Source: Chloroflexi bacterium UBA6019
GTDB taxonomy: Bacteria; Chloroflexota; Dormibacteria; Dormibacterales; Dormibacteraceae
Assembly (NCBI GenBank): GCA_002427995.1
Contig: DIZV01000024.1
Span: 1-19,552 of the forward strand
Direction: 5' to 3'
Length of the DNA stretch: 19,552 bases
Made by a program: the position numbers and the translations under genes. Shown one piece after another: positions 14,125-19,552 of the stretch (positions are counted from its first letter, which is position 1; each line of letters opens with the position of its first letter). The notes below the pieces were generated by a model. It was not told the origin of the DNA. It made no database searches and worked only from the letters and a program-made list of their open reading frames with translations.

Positions 14125-15486
14125 GTGTTGAGCCGACGTGAGTTCCTCGGGGCGGCCGCCGCGGGGGCGACGCTGGCGGCGTTCCCGGCGATCCGGATCG
14201 GTCGCGCGGCTGAGACGCCGCTCAGGAACATCGTCCTCCTGATGCAGGAGAACCGGTCCTTCGACCATTACTTCGGCCTCTTTCCCGGTGCCGACGGCTT
14301 CCCTCCCTGCGCGCCCGTGACGCACGCCACGAGTCTGTGCCTGGGCGCGCCGCCGCACGACCTGGAGGCGGCCGGCGCCGAGGCCGCCGGCGATCCCGCA
14401 GAGCGGTTCGCGCGGATCGGCGGCAGTGCCGCGCTCACCTATTACACGGGGCGGGACCTGCCCTACTACTGGGCCCTGGCCGACCGCTTCACGCTCTGCG
14501 ACCACTACTTCTGCTCGGCCCTCGGCGGCACCGCGCTCAATCGCGTTTTCAGCATTGCCGCCACCGCCGGCGGCGTCCGCGACAACGGCTCCCTCGCCGG
14601 CGCGGCGCTGCCCGGCTCGACCATCGCCGACCGGCTGGACGAGGCCCGGATCGACTGGCGCTGCTACGTCGCGAACCCGCCTGACAGCGGCGCCTACAAC
14701 CCTTTCGGCTACTTCCCGACCCGGCGCGCCGACGCCCGCTCGGGCCGGGATTACTCGGAATTCCTCGCCGATGCGGCCGCCGGTCGGCTCCCGGCGGTCA
14801 GCTGGGTGGTCGCCCAGGACCCGCTCACCGAGCATGGGCCGGACGACATCAGCTGGGGGGAGCGCTTCGCCGCACTGACCATCAACAGCCTGGCCGCGGG
14901 ACCGCAGTGGGCACGGAGCGCGCTCGTCCTCAGCTACGACGAGAACGGCGGCTTCTACGACCACCTGCCGCCCCCCCGCCTCGACGACCTCGGCCTCGGC
15001 TTCCGGGTGCCCGCGATCGTGGTCTCACCCTACGCCAAGGCGGGCCACGTCAGCTCCCCCGTCTACGAGCACTGCTCGTCGCTGGCGCTGATCGAACGGA
15101 CCTTCGGGCTCCGCCCGCTGGCCGGCCGCGATGCCGGCGCCGATCCCTTCGAGGACGCGTTCGACTTCGTCCACGCCGAACCGGGCTTCGTCGACTACCC
15201 GGAGCGGCGCCTCGACCGTTGCGGCGCGGCGCCCGTGGGCTGGGCCCGCGATCTTCTCTCGCTGCCCGTGCCGCGGTCGGGAAGCGCGGGGCGGGTTCCC
15301 GCGGCCCGTGCCCTCTGCGGTTCCCTACCCGCTCCCGACCTGGGCGCCGGTCTGGCCGCCGCGGTAGCGGTGGCAGCGGTGGCCGCCGCGGCGTCGAGGG
15401 CTAGGAGACCTTCGGAACCGGGTCCACCCGAGGCGGCGGCTGGTACTCCCAGGCGACCGGCTCGCCGTTCTCAAAGTCGACCTTGA
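14125..15486 (+). CDS. Tat-exported phosphoesterase (phospholipase C / acid phosphatase AcpA family)
   Basis: This is 453 residues. The N-terminus SRREFLGAAAAGATLAAF is a twin-arginine signal peptide. The PF04185 phosphoesterase marks follow: QENRSFDHYFG at 41-51, DHYFCSALGGTALNR, DDISWGERF, and SYDENGGFYDHLPPP, where most relatives have D-E-H-G. These residues form the metal site of phospholipase C and acid phosphatases, so it hydrolyses phosphate esters outside the membrane. After about residue 400 the protein becomes Ala-rich (AGLAAAVAVAAVAAAASRARR), a possible C-terminal membrane anchor. The last 26 or so residues are basic and Pro-rich and are antisense to the convergent phosphatase gene. 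Confidence 0.88.
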   Translation: MLSRREFLGAAAAGATLAAFPAIRIGRAAETPLRNIVLLMQENRSFDHYFGLFPGADGFPPCAPVTHATSLCLGAPPHDLEAAGAEAAGDPAERFARIGGSAALTYYTGRDLPYYWALADRFTLCDHYFCSALGGTALNRVFSIAATAGGVRDNGSLAGAALPGSTIADRLDEARIDWRCYVANPPDSGAYNPFGYFPTRRADARSGRDYSEFLADAAAGRLPAVSWVVAQDPLTEHGPDDISWGERFAALTINSLAAGPQWARSALVLSYDENGGFYDHLPPPRLDDLGLGFRVPAIVVSPYAKAGHVSSPVYEHCSSLALIERTFGLRPLAGRDAGADPFEDAFDFVHAEPGFVDYPERRLDRCGAAPVGWARDLLSLPVPRSGSAGRVPAARALCGSLPAPDLGAGLAAAVAVAAVAAAASRARRPSEPGPPEAAAGTPRRPARRSQSRP

Positions 15487-16030
15487 GCACGCCGGCCCGG
15501 TCCACCGCTCGCCGGTACATCTCGACCTCGTTGTGGGGCCGCCCTTCGAGCAGGATCCACGCCGCCTGGAGGGGGTCGGCATGGCTGACCAGGGCTGAGG
15601 TCCGATCGGGAGTCTCAGCAGCCACGCGGCGCGCGACCTCGAGGACTCTACCCCCAAGGTCGGCGATCGCCTCATCGCCGGGCATCATGCCGCGCCGCAT
15701 CTTGTGCAGGTACCAGCGGGGTCGGAGGAGGGGAATCATCCAGAAGCGGACGCCCTGCAGGTAGCGGCTGAACTCGGCTTCGCGCAGCGCCGGGTCGATC
15801 TCCACCTCGACCGGCTCGGGGAGCCCGCCGGCGATGATCCCCGCCGTCTCCCGCGCTCGCTCCAGCGGGCTCGAAACCAGCCGCCGGATGCCGCTGCCGG
15901 CCAGCCGCTCCGCCAGCGCCTCGGCGCGGCGTCGACCGAGCTCGCTGAGGGGGAATCCATCGAGGTGGCCGTAGAGCACGTTCTGCGGGTTCTCGACGTC
16001 CGAGTGGCGGACCAGGTACACGGTCGTCAC
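15401..16030 (-). CDS. Histidine phosphatase superfamily protein (phosphoglycerate-mutase-like)
   Basis: This is 209 residues. The catalytic motif reads YLVRHSDVENP, with His and Arg kept but Ser where most have Gly (R-H-G). Further marks are SSPLERARETAGII (second phosphate-binding Arg), a conserved acidic LREAEF, and the second catalytic His in LVSHADPLQAAW. Members include cofactor-dependent phosphoglycerate mutases, broad phosphatases and cobalamin pathway enzymes, so the substrate is open. An insert around residues 96-115 (RFWMIPLLRPRWYLHKMRRG) is basic and aromatic and may contact a membrane or large ligand. The start is the GTG at 16030; a TTG at 16045 is possible. It overlaps the phosphoesterase tail by 86 bases. 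Confidence 0.85.
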   Translation of the reverse strand: MTTVYLVRHSDVENPQNVLYGHLDGFPLSELGRRRAEALAERLAGSGIRRLVSSPLERARETAGIIAGGLPEPVEVEIDPALREAEFSRYLQGVRFWMIPLLRPRWYLHKMRRGMMPGDEAIADLGGRVLEVARRVAAETPDRTSALVSHADPLQAAWILLEGRPHNEVEMYRRAVDRAGVLKVDFENGEPVAWEYQPPPRVDPVPKVS

Positions 16031-16091
16031 GGGTTCAAAGATCAATTCTGCCCGGAGCGGGGGACCGGTCGGCCGCGGACCTGCTCGGTGC

Positions 16092-16700
16092 TCAGGCCCC
16101 GTGGTTGACGTGGACGCGGTTGGAGCCGTCCGAGCGGCCCGCGAAAAGGGCTGTCGACGCCAGGTCGATCAGATCCTGGCGGCCCATCCGGTCGGAATTG
16201 ACGGTGGCCATGCCGAGGGAGATCGTGAGCCGCTCCCATTGCCCTGCGCCGGAGGTGAACTGGTGGGCGGCGACCGAGTGCATGATCTTGTCGGCCGCAA
16301 CCATGGCCCCCGCCTGGTCGGTCTCCGGCAGCACGACGCAGTAGAGGTCGCCGAGGTAACCGACGGTGTCGATGTCGCGGACCGCGTCGGCCAGGACTTC
16401 GCCCAACTCCCGAAGAAGGGAGGGCCCGTTGGTGGGGCCGAGATCGTTGGCGATGAACTCGGAGTGGTCGATCAGTGCGACCAGGATCGTCAGCGGGCGC
16501 TGGTAGCGGACCGCGCGGCTCGTTTCGTGGTCAACCAGCGCCGCGGTGAAGGCGCCGTTGAAGAGCCCGGTGGTGCCGTCGACGACGAAGAGAGCCCGGG
16601 TCGTGGGATCCTCTCGGCCGGTCGCGCAGTTGGAGCAGTAGTTCGCTTCGGGCGTCATGAGGGCGCCGCACGCTGCGCAGGAAGTGCCGGTCGAAATCAT
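16092..16700 (-). CDS. Zinc-ribbon protein with degenerate GGDEF domain
   Basis: This is 202 residues from the ATG at 16700. A small zinc ribbon comes first (C8-x2-C11 and C22-x2-C25). A GGDEF-type domain follows at about 40-195: RYQRPLTILVALIDHSEF corresponds to the first metal-binding Asp strand, and the active-site loop reads L-G-D-L-Y (116-120) instead of G-G-D-E-F. Without the second Gly/Glu it is unlikely to make cyclic di-GMP; it may bind nucleotide or act as a scaffold. There is no membrane segment. A -10-like TTAAAT ends 8 bases before the start. It lies 11 bases after the DUF6941 gene and probably shares its transcript as well. Confidence 0.72.
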   Translation of the reverse strand: MISTGTSCAACGALMTPEANYCSNCATGREDPTTRALFVVDGTTGLFNGAFTAALVDHETSRAVRYQRPLTILVALIDHSEFIANDLGPTNGPSLLRELGEVLADAVRDIDTVGYLGDLYCVVLPETDQAGAMVAADKIMHSVAAHQFTSGAGQWERLTISLGMATVNSDRMGRQDLIDLASTALFAGRSDGSNRVHVNHGA

Positions 16701-16708
16701 GTGGGCGC

Positions 16709-16714
16709 ATTTAA
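16709..16714 (-). promoter_or_regulatory. Putative -10 of the zinc-ribbon/GGDEF gene
   Basis: TTAAAT on the minus strand ends 8 bases before the ATG at 16700. It overlaps the stop codon (TAA) of the upstream DUF6941 gene. It is a strong AT-rich match in a GC-rich stretch and would give a leaderless or near-leaderless message from inside the operon. Confidence 0.4.
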
Positions 16715-17178
16715 GCACCTCGCGCCGGGGCCGGCCCGGCGCCGGGCAGCTGGACTGTCCCCGGCGGCAGGCCAAGGACCACTCGGAAGGGCAGGCTCTT
16801 GGCGTGCTGGCCGTCGAGCAGGATCTCAAAGCTGTAAAGGCCGGCCCGCGGCAACGTCATTCCGTTGAGGACCGCGACCAAGTTGGCGCTGATATCCCAG
16901 CCGACCGGCAGGTCGGGCGGTGCCTGGACGTTGCCGAGCTGGAGGACGATCGGCTGGGCGAGGGTGGGGTTGCCGTCCTCATCGTTGCACTGGATCTCGA
17001 CCGCGTGCGGCCGGTTCGCCTCCGAGCGGTTGATCGCGATCCGGATCACCACCGCTCCCGCGAACTGGGCCGGCAGCTGGGGTCGCCAGAAGGTGTCCAG
17101 GCCGGCCCCGAGGATGTAGATGAGCCCGTTGGGGGGACCTTCGGCGGCATTGGCAAGGAGGGCCCATTCGACTCGCAC
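16711..17178 (-). CDS. DUF6941 family protein
   Basis: This is 155 residues. The opening MRVEWALLANAAE, the following L-I-Y-I-L-G-A-G-L-D-T and the later AVEIQCNDEDGNP, PPDLPVG and LPRAGLYSFEILLDGQ match the layout I know for DUF6941 proteins, which are small beta-rich proteins found in Actinomycetota and Chloroflexota. No function is established, and I see no catalytic motif, signal peptide or membrane segment. The start GTG at 17178 is 49 bases from the divergent rarA. A GGAGG lies 12-16 bases upstream of it, too far for a normal ribosome site. Confidence 0.75.
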   Translation of the reverse strand: MRVEWALLANAAEGPPNGLIYILGAGLDTFWRPQLPAQFAGAVVIRIAINRSEANRPHAVEIQCNDEDGNPTLAQPIVLQLGNVQAPPDLPVGWDISANLVAVLNGMTLPRAGLYSFEILLDGQHAKSLPFRVVLGLPPGTVQLPGAGPAPARGA

Positions 17179-17214
17179 GCTCTAGCGCACCTCCATCGCA
17201 GACATCACGAACCC

Positions 17215-17220
17215 TAATCT
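17215..17220 (+). promoter_or_regulatory. Putative -10 of the rarA-ndk operon
   Basis: TAATCT ends 7 bases before the GTG at 17228, placing the transcription start at the start codon. No convincing -35 is visible 17 bases further upstream. It lies in the 49-base divergent space shared with the DUF6941 gene. Confidence 0.45.
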
Positions 17221-17227
17221 TGGGGCC

Positions 17228-18490
17228 GTGACGGAGCAGACCGACCTTTTCGGCGAAGCGGCCGGGGAAGAGCTCGGCCTCCCGCTTGCCGCTCGGCTCC
17301 GGCCGCGCAGCTTCGACGACCTCGTCGGACATGGGCGTGCTGTCTCCGTGCTGCGGGGGCTGGCAGAGGCGGGCAACCTGCCGAGCCTGGTGCTGTGGGG
17401 CCCGCCGGGAAGCGGCAAGACGACCCTCGCCCACCTGATGAGCGCTTCAGCCGGGGCGCGCCAGGTCTCGCTGAGCGCGGTCACCTCCGGCGTCGCCGAC
17501 ATCCGGAGAGTCATTGCCGAGGCCCGCCAGGCCCGCAAGATGGGGCACCGGACGGTGCTCTTCATCGACGAGCTGCACCGCTGGAACAAGGCCCAGCAGG
17601 ACGCGGTGCTGCCCCATGTCGAGGACGGCACCGTGACGCTGATCGGCGCCACCACCGAGAACCCCTCATTCGAGGTGATCTCCCCGCTCCTGTCGCGCAC
17701 GCGCGTCTTCCGGCTCGAAGCGCTGACCGAGGAGGACCTCCGCCAGATCGTCGAGCGCGGCATCCTCGAGCTGACCGCGCAGGTCGAGCCGGAGGCGGTG
17801 GAGGCGCTCGTCAACGGAGCGCGGGGTGACGCCCGGATCGCACTCAACGGTCTGGAGACGGCGGCCAGCCTGGCGGGCGCCGGAAACCCGGTCGGACTGG
17901 CGCAGGTCGAGCAGGCGCTGCAGGCGAAGCACCTCCTCTATGACAAGTCGGGCGACCAGCATTACGACATCGTCTCAGCGCTGATCAAGAGCATCCGGGG
18001 CAGCGATCCCGACGCCGCCGTCTACTGGATGGCGCGGATGATCGAGGCCGGCGAGGACCTGATGTTCGTCGCCCGCCGGCTGGTGATCTCCGCCGCCGAG
18101 GACATCGGACTCGCCGACCCCCAGGCACTGAGCGTCGCGGTGGCAGCCCAGCAGGCGGCCCACTTCGTCGGCCTGCCGGAGGCGGTGATCCCCCTCAGCG
18201 AGGCGGCTGTCTACCTGGCCCGGGCGCCGAAGTCGAACACCGCCTACCGGGCTTACGGGGCGGCGGCGGACGCGGTCCGGGAGACCGGCAACCTGCCCGT
18301 CCCCGCCCACCTCCGCAACGCCCCCACCCGACTGGCGCGAGCGATGGGCCACGGCCAGGGGTACCGGTACCCGCACGACTCCGAGACCGGCAAGGTGGAG
18401 CAGCAGTACCTGCCTGACGCGCTCGCCGGTCGCCGCTTCTACCGCCCGAGCGAACGGGACGCGGTGCCGGATACATTGGAGCCCGAGTGA
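17228..18490 (+). CDS. rarA: Replication-associated recombination protein A (MgsA/RarA AAA+ ATPase)
   Basis: This is 420 residues, full length. Walker A is GPPGSGKTT at about 57-65, Walker B is LFIDELHRWNKAQQDA, sensor 1 is LIGATTENPSFEVI, and the arginine-finger region is LLSRTRVFRL. The tetramerisation and C-terminal domains carry family marks such as DPDAAVYWMARMIEAGED, SAAEDIGLADP, APKSNTAY and QGYRYPHD. RarA acts at stalled replication forks with RecA and SSB. The first residues (MTEQTDLFGE) match the family's conserved N-terminal D-L-F peptide, which in other replication proteins binds single-strand-binding protein or the clamp. The start GTG at 17228 follows a -10 by 7 bases. Its stop overlaps the next gene (GTGA). 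Confidence 0.95.
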   Translation: MTEQTDLFGEAAGEELGLPLAARLRPRSFDDLVGHGRAVSVLRGLAEAGNLPSLVLWGPPGSGKTTLAHLMSASAGARQVSLSAVTSGVADIRRVIAEARQARKMGHRTVLFIDELHRWNKAQQDAVLPHVEDGTVTLIGATTENPSFEVISPLLSRTRVFRLEALTEEDLRQIVERGILELTAQVEPEAVEALVNGARGDARIALNGLETAASLAGAGNPVGLAQVEQALQAKHLLYDKSGDQHYDIVSALIKSIRGSDPDAAVYWMARMIEAGEDLMFVARRLVISAAEDIGLADPQALSVAVAAQQAAHFVGLPEAVIPLSEAAVYLARAPKSNTAYRAYGAAADAVRETGNLPVPAHLRNAPTRLARAMGHGQGYRYPHDSETGKVEQQYLPDALAGRRFYRPSERDAVPDTLEPE

Positions 18491-19113
18491 CCACCCCGGC
18501 CCTGCTGATCTTCAAGCCCGACGTGGCCTATCGGCGGGCGGTTCGGGCCGAGATCTGGCGCTGGCTGCAGAGCCGCGACGACCTGAAGCTCACCGGCCTG
18601 CGCTGGTTCCACGCTCCCAGGGAGCTGATCGAGCAGCACTACGACTTCCTCCAGGGAAAGCCGTTCTTCCCCTGGCTGGTGGACTTCATGAGCGCCCTGC
18701 CAGTCGTCGTCGCTGAACTCGAGGCGGCGCCGGCCGACCTCGAGCGGATCCGACACGACCTGGGTGAGACCCAGATCCAGAAGGCGAGGCCGGGCTCGGT
18801 CCGCGAGCGCTACGGCATCTATGGCGGCGTCAATTGCCTGCACCTGTCCGACTCGGCCGAGAGCGGACGCAAGGAGACCGAGCTCTGGTCGCGCTACATC
18901 ACGTTCGACGGGGTCCAGCCCGACCACCTGGCCGAGAGCGCTCATGCTCCCGACCACACCTACCGACTCCGTTCGCTGGCCGCGCAATACAGCGCCGGGA
19001 TCCATCGCGACCTCGCGGCGGACGCGATCCTGAGCCTGCTCCAGGAGGAGACCGACCTCGGCGGTCTCGAGTTCCAGGCCTACTCCCGGATCATGCTCGG
19101 CGCTTTCGACTAG
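18487..19113 (+). CDS. Nucleoside diphosphate kinase-domain protein with C-terminal extension
   Basis: This is 208 residues against the usual 135-150. Residues 1-135 form an NDK domain: K10 in FKPD, HYDFLQGKPFFPWLVDFMS, R89, T95, R106, N116 and the phospho-accepting His119 in NCLHLSDSAES. All main catalytic residues are therefore present, but the usual N-x-x-H-G-S-D has Leu for Gly. NDK passes phosphate from ATP to other NDPs. The last 70 or so residues (about 138-208) are not part of the standard fold and contain no motif I know. The GTG start overlaps rarA by 4 bases, so the two are coupled. Its end overlaps the convergent MscS gene by 23 bases. Confidence 0.85.
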   Translation: MTTPALLIFKPDVAYRRAVRAEIWRWLQSRDDLKLTGLRWFHAPRELIEQHYDFLQGKPFFPWLVDFMSALPVVVAELEAAPADLERIRHDLGETQIQKARPGSVRERYGIYGGVNCLHLSDSAESGRKETELWSRYITFDGVQPDHLAESAHAPDHTYRLRSLAAQYSAGIHRDLAADAILSLLQEETDLGGLEFQAYSRIMLGAFD

Positions 19114-19552
19114 GCACAGCGGCCGGCTCGTCGAGGACGCGGTTCGCGCGGACCGTGACGGTGCTGTTGAACAGCTCCGAGTTGGGCACGATGATCAGCT
19201 CGCCACCGGGACCGCGCAGGTACGTCACCCGGAAGCGGATCTCGGTGATCGTCCCGACGTGGGCCCCGAACTCGATCTCGTCGCCGATGTTGAAGCGCCG
19301 CTCGGTCAGCAGGTAGACGCCCGAGACGTAGTTGCGGAGGATGTCCTGGACGCCGAGTGCCGCGAGCACCGTCGCGGCGAGCACGCCGCTCGCGCCGAGC
19401 TGGCCGCCGCCGAGGACGTAGAGGGCGACCAGGACGACGCCGAGGACGATCACCGCCCGGAAGGTGGCTTTCGAGATCAGCTGGACGACCTCGGGGTTGA
19501 TCCGGCGCCGGGACAGCTCGCCCTGAACCCAGCTTCGGAGGTAGCGGGCCGC
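19091..19552 (-). CDS. MscS-family mechanosensitive channel, C-terminal part
   Basis: The gene is cut by the window's right edge; 153 residues up to the stop are visible and the start lies beyond it. One or two membrane helices come first (FRAVIVLGVVLVALYVLGG and GVLAATVLAALGVQDILRNYVSGVYLL, the pore-lining TM3 equivalent). Then comes the beta domain: RRFNIGDEIEFGAHVGTITEIRFRVTYLRGPGGELIIVPNSELFNSTV, with the family's G-D-x-I and I-V-P-N-S marks. It ends about 20 residues after the beta domain in a basic tail (PSRKRRA), so the usual C-terminal vestibule domain of MscS is missing. Such channels release solutes under osmotic downshift. Confidence 0.88.
   Translation of the reverse strand, partial: AARYLRSWVQGELSRRRINPEVVQLISKATFRAVIVLGVVLVALYVLGGGQLGASGVLAATVLAALGVQDILRNYVSGVYLLTERRFNIGDEIEFGAHVGTITEIRFRVTYLRGPGGELIIVPNSELFNSTVTVRANRVLDEPAAVPSRKRRA

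Noticed and set aside
15131..15367. Possible frameshift near the phosphoesterase C-terminus
   Set aside because: The +1 frame stays open for 79 codons, but its peptide has no family similarity, while the main frame keeps a plausible membrane anchor. No conserved domain is broken.

Overview
The window is a very GC-rich (about 70 % by eye), gene-dense bacterial chromosome segment. It carries housekeeping and envelope genes and shows no mobile elements, CRISPR arrays or RNA genes. Start codons are often GTG (a few TTG). Shine-Dalgarno motifs are rare. Several operon-leading genes have a TANNNT-like -10 hexamer 5-11 bases before the start codon, which suggests leaderless or near-leaderless mRNAs. 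Together with a flavin/F420-type LLM oxidoreductase and a DUF6941 protein, this fits a soil Chloroflexota/Dormibacterota- or Actinomycetota-like organism. That placement is an inference and is weak.

Layout. 136-3270 (minus) is a pyrimidine salvage operon: pdp, udp, upp and a DinB-like protein. 3298-3636 (plus) is a CsaA-like tRNA-binding-domain protein. 3629-4876 (minus) is an operon of a DtxR/IdeR-type metalloregulator, an alkyltransferase-like DNA-repair protein and a small PepSY-like protein. It diverges from a ZIP metal transporter (4933-5721) across a 56-base region holding a DtxR-box-like inverted repeat. 5746-6087 (minus) is a small unrecognised protein, divergent from a CoA-pyrophosphatase-type Nudix hydrolase (6122-6664).

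6661-12837 (minus) is a tightly overlapped cytochrome c maturation (Ccm, System I) operon in the order LLM oxidoreductase, ccmE, ccmF, ccmH, a short ccmI-like gene, ccmA, ccmB, ccmC, ccmD. It is atypical: CcmE has Cys instead of the heme-binding His (C-x3-F), CcmH has four cysteines, CcmI is reduced to a membrane stub, no CcmG is visible, and the first gene is a luciferase-like oxidoreductase.

12866-14104 (minus) is a GH1 beta-glucosidase, divergent by 20 bases from a Tat-exported phosphoesterase (14125-15486). 15401-17178 (minus) holds a histidine phosphatase, a zinc-ribbon protein with a degenerate GGDEF domain, and a DUF6941 protein. 17228-19113 (plus) is rarA overlapping an NDK-domain protein with a C-terminal extension. 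At the right edge is the C-terminal part of an MscS-type channel (minus).

The most notable points are the variant Ccm operon, the very short divergent promoters with overlapping or near-symmetric -10 elements, the regulator/ZIP control region with altered metal ligands in the regulator, and convergent genes that overlap at their ends with no room for classical terminators.
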